Shown here in pieces: positions 44,342-56,451 of a stretch of DNA of 64,000 nucleotides (position 1 is the stretch's first letter; each line of letters starts with the position of its first letter). This DNA is from Utricularia gibba (Eukaryota > Streptophyta > Magnoliopsida > Lamiales > Lentibulariaceae). Below the pieces are notes generated by a model. It made no database searches, had not been told where the DNA came from, and was given only the letters and a program-made list of their open reading frames with translations. The stretch covers positions 6,925,501 to 6,989,500 of the forward strand of contig CM007989.1 of assembly GCA_002189035.1 (NCBI GenBank), in the 5' to 3' direction. The position numbers and the translations under genes were made by a program.

Positions 44342-46967
44342 CTACAGGGTAAGTTGCAGCTGAGGGGCTTCATTTGTTTCCATTCTGGAGTCTAGACCGG
44401 GAAACTGCCCAATGTCATATGATTCCAGCGGATGGAACTCGTTATGCAGACCTACAGCGAACTCATCTGGAGAAGTTCCACCACTTTGGAAGTAATCAGC
44501 TATCTGCATCCAAAGCCGATTTCAGTAAGAAGTTCTTCAATTGACAAGGTTTTTATGTAGAACAGATATGCGTTGCAGAGAAACAAGTAAATATCAGCAA
44601 GCAGGAGCTTGGAGCATGAAAGGAGCTGAGAAGAAGGAAAGATCATGGACTTGCATGATTTGCCAGAGCCATGCCACTTAAGGCTGCAGCTTCTAAGCTT
44701 GAGCCCAGCAGCCAATCACCGCAGATTCCTGCTCTTCCGTGTGGATCAAAGATACAGGGTATGCCTGGAGAATTCGTAGGAAGAGCTGCGCCCCTGTTAC
44801 ACAAGGGATCGATCATTCAAGGATTTATTAATAATATATCCCAAGCAATAGAAGGATTCAAGTTCTTTCCAAGGGATCACAGCTTCTGATTCCAACTCCA
44901 TATATAATGTGAAGCATAGTTTGATTTCTATCATTAAGGGAAACTGCATACCATAATTGAACTCTAGTGTAGAACGGCCTTTGAAGAGAGTTCTTTTTCA
45001 GGCCTAAAGCAACCTCCGCACCTTCAAGAATGGCTTCCTTTACCTTTTCTGCTGTAACAGAAGGAATACTCTCCTGTAGGATAGTGGGAAACAGCAGCAT
45101 TGTGAAGTTATCATTAAGGAAGTCCAAGTTATTTCCTGCTGATGGCTTCAGAGCCAAAAATCACCATATGAAACCAGACTCCTTACTATTCTAAAGTTAA
45201 AAGTTTGCCCCTGTCTACAATGCATAGCATGTGCTGAATTGTGAGCCAGTGATGTTTTACCCAAATTTCCCACTAGGCATGATTTTTTGTTACCAAAAAA
45301 AATGATGTTACTATACAACAACTGCAGTTTGAGTATTTGAGGCTGACCTGGGGTACTTTGTTCTGTTTCCCAAAAGAAGCTGTGCTAAAAAACGTCCAAC
45401 AGTGGGCTGCACTTCTTTGAGTAGCCATTAGCTTCTTGCTGTTGTTCCCCATCCAAGAGAGGCTATCGATTCCTTTAATGAAGGCCCCCTCTAAGGGTTC
45501 TCCATGCTCAGTAAGTGGAACAGGAAGTGGATCCTCGAATGCTGCCATGAGAGCCCATATGGAGCTCAACTCCAGCCTCTGTGTTGCAAAACCGATTAAA
45601 AAAAGGCATCAAATAGAATAACAATGGATTCAGCAGAGCACATAGTTGTTCAAAGTACCTTCATCTGTCTAGCAACCAGAGGTAAGCCAGAGGAAGCAAG
45701 CAACCGGTTAGCACATTTACCTGTTTCCATTGTCAGAAGACAAGAAACTTCGTTTCAAAGTTTGATCACGTTCCAAGCAAGAGGCAGTGAAAATGCAATC
45801 TAAGAAAATACCAGCATTTGTTTGTAGAATTAAACTAGAACATATAGCCTTAGATTATAGCTACTGAAAAAGCACATTTCTCTAACGTGGCTTTACCATT
45901 ATGTGCGATAACGATGGCATCGAAGTGGCCACAAGGCTTCCCGTTCTCACTCAAATGCCATAATCCATTATATGGCTCTAGTTTACTCACCCAGCAAGGG
46001 CGCACCACCTTCGCCAAAGATGTCTGCTAGAAGCAAGTTACACTAATGAATCATGATGTAGGCACTGAAATGCGAATCTCAAAGCTTTTGCTTAAGAGTG
46101 CAATCAACAAACTTCATAAAGACTGGAAACACAGGCGATAAGGAAGTGCAAATGGAAAAAGTCATTAAGTGACATGTTTGATGCATTGAGCTAACAGTGT
46201 ATATATGCACAAAGGGATGTACTTCTTGCAGATAGATGTTATATAACTTAAGAACGTGCACCTTGGAAAGTATTGAATCTGCGAGAGGCCGCATCCCAGA
46301 GGCCCCTATGTATTTTGGTGGAAGAGATGGGAGTGGAAGAAAACGCCCGCCAGCCTCAAGCATTCCAACTGCACCATTCCATTGACTGACAAGGCCATTC
46401 ATGGCCCATGAGTCTACCAGCTTAGAAAATTCAGGATCCGAAACCGTAAAGAACTGAGCTGCATGATCAAAGATCAGGGATTGTGGATCAATAACTCTGG
46501 TCCCCATCCTTCCTCCTAATCCATGAATTCCCTGTTGCATACGGCCAAATAACTCAACAGAAGTGGCATGAAATGCGATTAGCATTGCCTCTAATCCACA
46601 GAAAGATTGAGGACTAGTAAATTGAGGAGCAAACCGTGTCGAAGACAGTGGAACTGATGCCTCTCTTCTCCAAATAGAGTGCGCAAACAAGACCAGAAAT
46701 CCCACCTCCGATAATCCCCACAACAGGGTCATTCTCTATCTTTATCGGAGAGGTAAAGTTCACCTGCTCTTGCGAAAAACTCTTCTTGAGTGCGGAGCGC
46801 CTTGAAGCTCCTCTGGAATGTCTCCTTTTCGGTGGGCGTTCACTGAATTTATCACTGTTTTCATCAGTTCGACAATGGAAGCGAGCTCGTGAAAGGGATG
46901 GCTTAAATGCGATTGCAGATGAGAAAGGGAGAAAGTTTGATGCTGTAGCGCGACAAACTACGCTCAT
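44342..46967 (-). CDS. Renalase-like FAD/NAD(P)-binding oxidoreductase
   Basis: Eight exons: 46635-46967, 46262-46531, 45897-46023, 45659-45720, 45348-45578, 44952-45073, 44655-44793, 44342-44503, giving 481 residues. The N-terminus (MSVVCRATASNFLPFSSAIA) is Ser/Arg-rich, like a chloroplast transit peptide. The dinucleotide-binding motif VVGIIGGGISGLVCALYLEKRG is clear, followed by GLGGRMGTRV and near the C-terminus a second FAD contact region, CIFDPHGRAGICGDWLLGSS. The closest protein I recall is Arabidopsis At3g04650. The substrate is unknown. The last intron (44504-44654) must use a GC donor (CAT then GCAAGT) to keep frame. Confidence 0.9.
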
Positions 46968-47329
46968 GGCAAGTATTGCAGGAGCGCTGTTCTGTTCACT
47001 TCTTAAATCTGAGCGCTCAGTAAGGTATCTATCCTAGAAAAATCTGAACTTTGAACTCAACTTTTACGAAACCCGGTTCTCAAAATCTCCAGCCTCATCC
47101 AGAAGTTACCCAATTCACAAAATCTACTTCCTTTCCTTTTACTTCCCTCCATTATTCTTTTGCTGTTTGCTGCTACAATGCAGAAACCGTTTTCATAGCA
47201 CCAGAGGGCATGGACAGAGCAACCGAGCCCAACTACAAGACATAATTTTACATTTCGAAGTTTGAAGTCTCATGATTCTTTTTGAACGACACAAATAGTT
47301 TTTCATGCTTAACTAGCAAGACACAAACT
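46968..47329. other. Promoter of the FAD gene and 3' UTR of the WVD2-like gene
   Basis: Both flanking genes are on the minus strand, 362 bp apart. No other feature seen. Confidence 0.4.
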
Positions 47330-48866
47330 TCACGACTCGGCAGCGATGTCTGGATTGCTTTTCCCTTCACCACCAGACATTTTGATTGTCTCTTTGATCT
47401 GTCGAGGGCGACTTCTGACCTTGATAGATCCATTTGGAGTGGGAGAACCATTCTGAGCCTTGCTTTTTGAGCTCATTGGGGAGGCTTTTGCTTCCTTTGT
47501 AGATCCAATGCTATGACGAGTTGCTCGCCCACAATGTATCGATTCGGGTGTCGCTTTTGTGACTGCATCTCCACAGCTCTTTCTCCGGGTAAGATTTGGT
47601 GATTTCGCTCGGGTAACTGGTAACTGTAAATGACAAGACACGGATCAAAAGCCTTCCTTGACATGAGCTAAAGCTACCATGGGACAAATAACAAGAAAAG
47701 AAAGACCCCATATACAGCTCAAGGACAAAGAACAGGGGGATAGATAGCCCGGCAAAGACGAAGGGTGTGCAAACGTTGTTTATATGCATGAAAGTATATG
47801 TGCATAGGATTAAAAAAGGGAAGCAGGGCCAAGCCACGTCTCTATCTGTACCTTTTTCAGCTCAACTTTAGCAGGTGGTCCTTCACGATAGAAACTAGGA
47901 ACTGGATTTGCCTTGTAGCTCATGTTCTTCCTCAGCAACTTTATGGCTGCTTCATCTTCTTCCTAGTGGATTTGAATGCACAAATGAAACAGCATTAAAT
48001 TCTAAATTAAAGGCATGAATCCAAGAATAAAAACTAATCCCATAGGTAGCTTCTTGCCTTAACTCTGGCTTCATAGTCATGCTTCTCTTTCTCTAAGGCC
48101 CTGTGTTTTTCTTCCAACTTGGTGTAGAACTAGCAGAGAAAGGAAGAATAATCAGGACACTGAAATCAACTGAAAAGCATTTGTTCACCATGGTGTACCT
48201 CCTTACGCCTCTCCAGTCGATCAACACAAGTGAACTTCGGAGCAACTGGAACAGTAACTTTGGTATGTATGGAAGTCGCAGTGATAAGCCCATAAGGAAA
48301 ATGCAATTGCAAGAACATAAAAGACAACCACCGAAATGAATAGAAATGAGAAACAGGCAAAGATATTACAGTAAGCAGTAACAATGAATGCGAACATAGG
48401 ATATGAGGAAGCCAATGACCAATTGTCCTCTTCGTCATAGTGACTTTTGATAACATGATAGCGCTGCTTAGTTGCTGCTACTTGAAGTTTTGGCTGGTAT
48501 ACATATAAAAAGCATATAGTATATGAGAAAAGGCATAAGATTCAGAGCATACACAGGTTGAATAAATCCACTGACCTCAAGTTTTTTCTCAGCTCCATTG
48601 ATCCCAATGGCTGAAAATGCTGCTACAGTTTCAAAAGTCGAGCCTAGAGTCATCCCAGACAGATTCCCAGCCTCAGCGTCGATAATTTTTTCAACAGTAG
48701 GGGTGCCTTTCCAAGTATGATCATCATGAATGCGACCATTTGTTCCAACTTTTTCCGGTGAGCCCTTCACAGCAACTTTCGCTGTACCATTGATGGAATT
48801 TCTGAATTTACTCTTGATCCCATTTGCCTTCTCGTTGACACGCAGCCCAGCAACATCCTTAACCAT
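47330..48866 (-). CDS. WDL: WVD2-like (TPX2 domain) microtubule-associated protein
   Basis: Six coding exons: 48576-48866, 48405-48493, 48199-48280, 48058-48129, 47852-47962, 47330-47623, giving 312 residues. The N-terminal half is low complexity (MVKDVAGLRVNEKANGIKSK). The SHYDEEDNWSLASS block precedes the TPX2/KLEEK region: VAPKFTCVDRLERRKE, FYTKLEEKHRALEKEKHDYE, NPVPSFYREGPPAKVELKK, LPVTRAKSPNLTRRKS. Family members bundle cortical microtubules and affect organ twisting. Two introns are unusual: 48281-48404 is AT-AC with U12 consensus signals, and 47963-48057 appears to use a GC donor. The ATG at 48866 directly follows a spliced leader acceptor. Confidence 0.9.
48281..48404 (-). other. U12-type AT-AC intron in the WVD2-like gene
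   Basis: On the coding strand the donor is ATATCCTATG and the intron ends TTATCAC. Upstream of the acceptor is TTTTCCTTATG, close to the U12 branch-site consensus TTCCTTAAC, about 12 nt from the end. No usable AG acceptor exists before the conserved codons. Removing it joins SLASS to ATSIHTKVTVPVAPKF in phase, as in relatives. Confidence 0.85.
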
Positions 48867-49546
48867 TTCCCTGCAGGGATGGACAGAACAAAATTTCCCA
48901 AGAACGAAATTAACTTCCCGAGAGAAGTCCACGCGTACATAATGAAAATTGGAAACTATGTGCTGATACAACAGTCAAAGGAGAGCCTTTTATGTAGGCC
49001 CGCAATCTCCATTGCCGCTTCTTTGTTTCAAAACTCGTGTCAAGTCAGACTCCACCTTTAAGAACCCAAACAAAAGCAAGCAGAGCGATTCCGAAAAGAT
49101 CCAAAACCCCAAGCATTCACTTCCTCAAATACAAGCAAAAACTGCAAAAACAGCCCCTTGGAAAAAAAAAAAGACTCGCGCTTTTCCAAACAGAACAGAA
49201 ATATAAACTAGACCATAAGTGTGCATACCAATTCTCCAGAAAAACGCATAAAATTAGGTTGAGCAAACAGAGCGAGACACAGCTTGAAAAACACAAGAAT
49301 CACCGTGATGTCCCCAGAAGGAGATAACCCAAATGCGCGAATTTTGAGCAAGAAACGTAAAGGGTCTTACAAAAAAAATGGGTCCTGTTTCTCCTTCCTC
49401 GCTGTCTCCGATCTGGGTAGCAAGACCAATAGATACGTCCCCCACCACCTCCACGGTCACACCTTCAACAAAAGAACGTGACCCCAACTCACTTTCGCTC
49501 TCTTTCTCTTTCTCCTCCTCCTGTGGTGATCGTACTGACTGAGGTT

Positions 49547-49567
49547 TCTCCTCTCCTCTCCTCTCCT
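49547..49567. repeat. (CTCTC)n simple repeat
   Basis: About four TCTCC units in the putative leader region of the WVD2-like gene. On the transcribed strand it is a GAGAG tract, typical of plant 5' UTRs. Confidence 0.75.
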
Positions 49568-50191
49568 CAGCAAAGCAGCAGTCCTCTCAGAGAGAAAACA
49601 ACAATAAAAGCGAAAAGAGAAAGAAGCAGGCGTCTAGGTTCTGGCGCTGAATGAAAGCCGTTACTCCAGCCGCTGATGCTGATTTCTTAAAGCCATGCTC
49701 CTCATTCAATGCCTCCGTCGACACATCAAATACTCCTCGAAATTCCCCAAATCCCCCATTACCATTTAAATTCAGCAACCCACTTTCCAAGTCGGTAAAA
49801 GGTGACAACCCCGGCCGTCCCCTTTTTCTCCCTGGCGGGAAAATATATTACCCTAATACGTAGCTTTCTTCGTCGCCAAGGATGAGGACAATGGAGGTGA
49901 GAGCTAACGGCGTTACTTAACGGCAAAAAAGCAGAAGAAAAGTCTAAAGCGTCGGGGGTTGGAGTGGTGGGAAGGAAAGAGACGGAACGCAGTTTGGATT
50001 TGACGGCTGGTTAGACGACTCCCCTCAATCCATTTCACACGCTTCACTAATTGACAATTATCAATTATTAGGTGATCACAACACCCCACCACCCCCCGCT
50101 CTAATCCTCTTCCCCTTTATTAATTAATTACGTAATTATCCCTACCTTTTTCTTTTTAATAACTAATCCAAATTATATTCCAAATTCCAAA

Positions 50192-50232
<41 letters not shown>
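50192..50232. repeat. (ATT)n microsatellite
   Basis: About 13 perfect ATT units in AT-rich intergenic DNA. Confidence 0.95.
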
Positions 50233-51830
50233 GCCCTAGATCCACGTGCACATAAATGGATATTTGAAAATGGGGTACAGCTCATCATGCATTTGACCCT
50301 ATTAAAAATAAATTACACTTATTTTATGATATTGATTCAATAATTTTTAATTATATTGTAAAAAATACATTATTTAAATATTCATGATTTTAACACTCTC
50401 AAAATTTGATTATTATAACAAAACTAATCATTTATGTCGTATTTATTTGCATGTTAGATAATTTTTTTAATGTGATGTGATTCATAATTGTTCATATAAT
50501 TAATAAATTATATTATTTTTTTATGATTAAAAAATAATAGTTGGAAATTGGTTTATTTTCCCTATGTATTGATGCTATGATGATTTTTAAATACTGTATT
50601 GTATAGGATAAATAAGTGAATAAATATTATATTAAAAAATAAATGGGTTGTGCACCAAGCTCATGGAATCATGTAATAGTGTATAAGTTTTAAAAATGAT
50701 GTTTGTCGGCCATAGGTGTAGCCATTTTAATAATGAGTCCCCTTTTTAGGTACAAATGCAATAATTAGAAAAATGTCTGGGCGGCAAATGAGATCAAAAT
50801 AAAGTTTTTGGGTTTTTAGTAAGTTTCTTTTTAATTCTGTTTCTTGAAAAACAGCTTTTGATAAAATATAATTTGAGTTTCTACATTTTTAAATTATATT
50901 TTTCTATTATGTAATTTTGTTTACATTTGATTATAAAATGGTAATGTCTACTAAAAAAGTAGAAATGTAAACATATTTCTTATTATTAGAATTCAACCTC
51001 GATTTTATTAAAAATATTTTTCAAGAAAAACGATAAAATAACCCACACTAACTTGTTTGTTTTAATGCCTCGCTATGTTTTCAACTCACCCCCATTAATC
51101 GATAAGTTAAATCGTTTAACCAGCTGTAGTCAAATATCTAATTATCTGTTCTGGACATTAACATTTTTTTTATTTTTAAAAATAATAATAATTATTAGGA
51201 TTTCAAAAATATGATGTACTGTAAATAATTTCTTTAATTTTATCAAAAATTTACTTCAAAAAGTAATTTGATCTGATAATCGTGCTATTTGATGGACTCA
51301 AAAACACTAATGATTTATCTTGGATAATGAATTTTATAATTTATTTTTTTGTCTTCAGAAAACATTTCATGTGACTTTGTCGCCTGTGTAATTTTTTTGA
51401 TAATAAAAAATGAATATATATTATTAAAAATTAAATCAATTTACTATTATGTTATTATTATTTGATATTTTAATAAGATTTAATATAGTTTTTTTAAAAA
51501 ATATATTTTTATTAATTTCGAGCTTAATTGATCAAAATTGGTTCCAAACATAGATGTCCAGGGCTGTTATGAAACTTGTAAGAAGGTCCAAGAACGTCTA
51601 GAATCTTCCGAGGAAGAAAGAAGGCAAATCGAAGAGTAGAATCTAAACAAGGAAGCACCTCATCTGCGACCATCGTCGTTGCACAAGCAAAACTAACGGG
51701 CTCGAAGCAACCCTCTGCCCCTCGTTAGTAGTTTCCTGTCGAAGGAAAGAAAACGCCATTCTCGATCCTGGCAACTCAATGTGTGCATATATATAGAGAA
51801 AGAGACGCAGGAAAAGGGAGGGGTGCAGAA

Positions 51831-52716
51831 ATGGCGATGAGACCAAGAGGCGGCGCCGGCGGCACTCCGAGACGTACTGCTTCCAGGCCGGGAGGCGGCG
51901 GGGTCCGGCCGGTTTACGAGACCTTCAAGCCCTCGTCTGCGTGGGAGCAGGACGATGAATCCCACATTCTTAAAGTCAATCTTCCTGGTTAGTACACAGA
52001 CATGGGAATTCCCTGTATCTCACATTGTTAAAAAGGATATACTCGGCTCTTTCTCTTCCCATTTCTCAGGCTTCATGAAGGAGCAGCTCAAGGTCTCAAC
52101 TGAACCCAACAACATCATTCGAGTTCGCGGCGAACGCCATGATTCCGGCAACAAATGGAGCCAATTCACAGAAGATTTCAAAGTTCCCGCAGATTCCAAA
52201 CTGAACTCTGTTCGTGCTAAGTTCCATGCAGGCACACTTACCATCACTGTCCCTAAAACCAAACCAGATACCAACCAGAAACAACCCCCTCCGGAGACGA
52301 AACAACCCCCGAATCCCATTCCCAAACCTTCGGAACCATCCAGCAGTTCAGTAGCTCAGAAGGCGCCTGGAGATCATGATCCAATCGAGAGCAAGACCGC
52401 CACCCCGCCATCAGCTGCTGCAGCTGAATCCAGGCAAGGTCGTGAGGCGCAAGAGGTTATTGATAAGCCAAAGGAAATGGAAAGCGGGGAGCAGGGAAAG
52501 GAGAAAAAGGAGTTCGAGAAAGCAGAAACTTCCAAGAAAAGGGTAAAGCAAGAATCATATGCAACAATGGCGACTAAGAAATTCAAGAATGCAGTCAAGG
52601 GGCTGGCTGAGCTTGATGAAGACAGGAGACTGCTGGTCAACATGGGAGCAGCTGTGATTGTCATAATGACATTCACGGCATATGTTACCTACAAGTTCTC
52701 CTCAGGGAAAGGGTAA
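51831..52716 (+). CDS. RTM2-like small heat-shock-domain membrane protein
   Basis: Two exons: 51831-51987 and 52070-52716, giving 267 residues. A Gly/Arg-rich N-terminus is followed by an alpha-crystallin-type domain at about residues 28-120 (YETFKPSSAWEQDDESHILK, then LNSVRAKFHAGTLTITVPK). Next comes a long Pro/Ser/Glu-rich linker, a basic-acidic segment, and a single C-terminal transmembrane helix (LLVNMGAAVIVIMTFTAYVTYK) with a short tail. This is the layout of RTM2, which limits long-distance movement of potyviruses in Arabidopsis; many relatives have no proven antiviral role. The tail anchor suggests ER or plasma-membrane attachment facing the cytosol (inference). The TATA box lies at 51788-51794. 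Confidence 0.88.
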
Positions 52717-53230
52717 AAACGTACTTTCCAAGACATTTCATGTATATACATTATATTGTAAAATTTTAATATTCAGAATAATAATTTATTTTTTAAAAAA
52801 AAATCGGTGTAAAAAATGACTAAAAAAATATGGGGTGGAGGGGAGGGATTGACAATAAAAAATAATATGGGGAGTTAAGAAGAAAATAGGGGAAGTGTAG
52901 TTCCATTATTTTAATTCTCAAGGGAATGCGGGGCGAAAAGGCAAGAAAGCCAAAGCTATAGAGAGAAGGTTTTCCCTCGCTGAATCGTTTTTGTGCTTCC
53001 AAGAATCGGAGCGCCCGAGAGGGCGAAGAACCGAAGCGTGAGAAGAAGCATTTTGTTGTCGTTGGTCAATCCGTATCTGGTGTATTCTCCGGCGTTGGTT
53101 GTACTTCCTGTGAGAGAATTTGCGAACACTGTGTTATTTCCTGTCAATTCGATGCGGATGTGTTCAGTGATTGGAATTGTTTCATGTGATCCTCACCTTG
53201 CTGTCAATAACAGCAGCGGTTTGAGTGGAT
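52717..53230. other. Convergent 3' ends of RTM2-like and RLCK genes
   Basis: 52717-52900 is AT-rich 3' sequence. 52920-53230 is more GC-rich and probably 3' UTR of the kinase gene. No separate gene supported. Confidence 0.4.
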
Positions 53231-56029
53231 TTAGGCGCCACCAGGAACTGAGTCATATTCTCTTTCAGCGAATTCTCTCATTCTGTTCAATTCCGGCAAA
53301 ATCGTCTTGCCAAGGTCTGGTCGATCTTTTCGCCTCAGTTCAGCACATTGGAGGGATAGTTTTGCCAAGCACAGGGCTTCTTCGATAGGCCAGTCTGGAA
53401 CATGAGGGTCTAGAAGTTCGGGAAAATTGCCTTTCTCAATGGCTCTGCTCACATAGTGAGTTAATCCCATTGCTGGCTTCCCTGTTAGTATCTGCAGGAA
53501 CACAACCCCAAGAGAATAAATGTCCGATTTTGTTCCGAGCATGCCAGTTTGCTGATATTCTGGATCAATGTAGCAAAAAGTTCCCGCGGTTGATGTCATC
53601 CGGTACTGTGTTTCTTCGGCTACAGATTGGGGGACAAGCCTCGCAAGCCCAACGTCGCTGATCTTGCTCACATAGTTCTGGTCAAGAAGTATGTTTGCTG
53701 GTTTCAAGTCCCGATGAACCAGTGGTTCGGGTTTTGTTTGGTGGAGAAAATGCAAGCCTGTTGCAATTTCCGCTGCGATCCTGAATCTAAGTGGCCATGA
53801 CAGGGCTCGTGTGTTTCCTCGCCTATACAGACGGTCTTCAAGACTTCCATTGGCCATGTACTCGTAAACCAGGCAACCATATTCCGGGCATGCTCCTAGG
53901 AGTAACACCATATTTGGGTGCCTCAAGCAACTCAGAACTTCTACCTGCATAATTGGTGGGTTGAAGAAAGGACCTCATTATTATCAAGTCGAACGAATAT
54001 TCTTCCCCCAGAGTACAATACTTTGCTACTTGTACCTCTTGTTGAAATTGTGATCTTCCTTGGGCAGCATCAGGTCGAAGGACTTTCACTGCAACAGGTG
54101 TGTGATCCAAGTAACACTTGAATACTGGCCCATAGCCACCTTCGCCAACTTTTTTGGATTGTGAAAATAACTGTGTAGCCTCTTCTATGTCTTCAATTGA
54201 ATATCTTCTGTATCTTAATGATGAAATACTGATTCGCTTCTCTTCTGAACCTGCTTTATATGGTGATTTTTGCAATTCTTCTGCAACGTTCTGTTCACCG
54301 TGATCATGCTCCATGGAAACTTTGAACTTTCCTTTCTCTTTTTCATCATTCAGATGCATAGATTCTTCAGCAAGTTGAGTTTCTTCAAGTTTTCTTTCTT
54401 CATCCATTCGCCATTTGTGCAGCTCCAAAGCCTGTATCAAATTTTCAGCATGTTTTAGTAATTTGAGTTGCAAATGAAGGTAGCATTCGCATGTAACATT
54501 GCCTTTTGCTTCGCATTCAAAGCCTCTTTGCAGGCAGTACTGTACATTTCCATAGTCTTTTGCAACTCAAGTTTTAGTCTTCTCATTTCAGATTCGACAT
54601 CTTCCTGCATTTGTTGATAACAAGAGAAAGAGCAAATGTTATGACTAATATTGTATTTGACTTAGCTTCCCTGAGCAGAGAGGCAGAGATTGATGGCATT
54701 CTCACATTTTCCATCGACGAAGCAGAAAAGTCAGAAGTAAAAGAGCCCACATCACTTCCTCTAGTTGTCCCAGAGCGTATTGAAGCATAGCTACTATCGG
54801 AGCTAGTTGATAATCTTGAATTCTTACAAGAATTCATGTTATCAGCGAGCATATCTGAGAGCCTATCTGTACTCAACCTTTCTGTACTTGGCCTATCAGA
54901 GCTTATGAAAGATATGTCACTTTCGTATTCCGGCATATCTCCTGTCATCTTCCCAGGGTACGCTCTCCCTCTTGAAAATGGTGACCTGAATGTGGACACA
55001 CATTACATTCTTGGGGATGTCAGGTTAAACTCACTTTTAGGTACATAGTTTACCTGAGCAAATCCATATCATCAGCCGCAGCTCTGTAAGGCATGGTCTT
55101 CTCTGGACCTGATGAAAACTTGTGGTAAATATGAAAATCAGTATCATGTTATTCAAAGGAAGGACAAACCAGCACGAATAGCTTCAGCTGCTGGAGGAGT
55201 ACTAGCATTGTTTTGGACATCAGTTTGCTGGATCTGAGCTAACAGGGGCGAAACAAATGGAGCCTGCCTGGAAGCATTCCTTATTGAGGAGATTTTTGAT
55301 TTTGATATCACATGAACGGTGCAGAAGTCGGGGGCTGTCTTTGACACACTAGCAGGTATGTCTACGGTCTTGAATCTTCTGCCACAAAGGGCCATTTTTA
55401 CAGACCAAACTCCAGAAACTCGGAAGTTGCACAGGAAAAAGGGTAGAGCTTCTTCACCTGATGAATCCCTGACGAGAGCATCCAAGAGCCAGATTTTCGA
55501 TAGCTGCATTGGCGACATATTCTGTGATGGCTTTCGCAATGTCGGTGTCCTCCAAAACTACATCAAAGCAACGTATCTGTTGAAAAAGATTCGAATTATT
55601 GCTAAACACAATTGGAAGTGTTGTTCTGGTACTCAAAGATCAAATGTTGATTACATTTTTGCGGGTGCAGAAGCAGTGGAAGGTCAGGAACAACTCTTTT
55701 GTGGGCTTGTCGAGTACTTGCTTAGGACCTGATGCCGCCGCCGCGAGGTCATAGGTGTTACCTGTCGGACGGACCGCTGATAAACAACGGCCATGAGAGG
55801 AACAAGAAGATAATAGATGGACAGAGAGCAGGAAGGAAGGAGTACTTGAACTTGAAGGGCGGTTGAGAACGTGAATGAGGATGATGGTTTGACCTCGTGT
55901 GATGAGGTTCTCGGTGACCCATTTGAGTGCATTTTGGCTTCCCTTGTCTTTGTCGATGGCCACTGCAACGAGGCCATTTCTCCCCTTCTTCCGCCCGGCG
56001 TTGCTCGCCTTGGCACTTGGAAGCCACAT
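53231..56029 (-). CDS. USP-domain receptor-like cytoplasmic kinase (RLCK-IX, no U-box)
   Basis: Nine exons: 55846-56029, 55655-55761, 55458-55576, 55170-55378, 55054-55108, 54706-54985, 54503-54604, 54036-54431, 53231-53944, giving 721 residues. An N-terminal universal-stress-protein fold (VAVAIDKDKGSQNALKWV, VVLEDTDIAKAI, ASVSKTAPDFCTVHVISKSK) binds adenine nucleotides. A Ser-rich linker and a coiled coil (EMRRLKLELQKTMEMY) follow. The kinase domain has GEGGYGPVF, VAVKVL, HRDLKPANILL and SDVGLAR; catalytic Lys, Asp and the second Asp (here DVG) are all present. The protein stops soon after the kinase, so there is no U-box as in PUB32-35/50-54. Exon 7 must leave by a GC donor (AAG then GCAATG). 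Intron 1 is 84 nt and stop-free in frame. Confidence 0.9.
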
Positions 56030-56451
56030 CTTCTATGGTCTGCCTAATTTTGAAAGATGGATAGGCACCTTTATTCCTACCAAAATCAGGAGATCCGCTC
56101 CTTGACACCTTCTATATTTAGTTTCAGTTCAAGTCCATGCCACGAAAGTGGCTAAAACTTTTGGTGCCTGCCTTTCCTTCCTCAAAAAAGAAAAAAAGCA
56201 GAATCCAAATTGTGTTGGTACCCAAGGGGACAAATTTCCATTGGAATGGAACTAGACAGATGCCTGAGTGATAAAGGTACCACTTTTACATACAAATTTA
56301 TCATTGCAGTTACCATTTATGACAAAACATTGGATAGAGTGATGCATGAATGTGAAATGAAGCCTGGTTTTTCTGAAAATATTGAAACTCACAAGGGACA
56401 AGCTCGAAGTGTCTATAGTGTTCTACATTTCTCTGGTTCGGAGAGATTAGA
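56030..56451. other. RLCK promoter and CYP98A 3' UTR
   Basis: Both neighbours are on the minus strand. I see no gene here; a short plus-strand frame at 56210-56479 overlaps the CYP98A end and lacks any recognisable domain. Confidence 0.4.

Larger units (their letters stand above)
48867..51830. other. Long non-coding stretch: WVD2-like leader, then AT-rich DNA
   Basis: 48867-49630 probably holds the split 5' UTR and promoter of the WVD2-like gene, including a CTCTC repeat. A 70-codon plus-strand frame at 49651-49863 (MKAVTPAADADFLKPCSSFN) has coding-like composition but no known domain. From 49900 to 51780 the DNA is AT-rich with the ATT microsatellite and no gene I can support. Confidence 0.4.

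Noticed and set aside
48221-48456. WVD2-like exon extended through a hydrophobic frame
   Set aside because: The hydrophobic stretch is the U12-type intron read through; conserved flanks join better without it.
49651-49863. Small plus-strand gene MKAVTPAADADFLKPC
   Set aside because: Composition is coding-like but no domain, intron or partner exon could be found; noted in the intergenic entry only.
52993-53388. Plus-strand 131-codon frame
   Set aside because: Antisense to the RLCK 3' end, with no domain.
53838-54473. Separate gene starting at the 54473 Met
   Set aside because: The Met lies in an intron; the real frame enters at 54431 and belongs to the RLCK gene.
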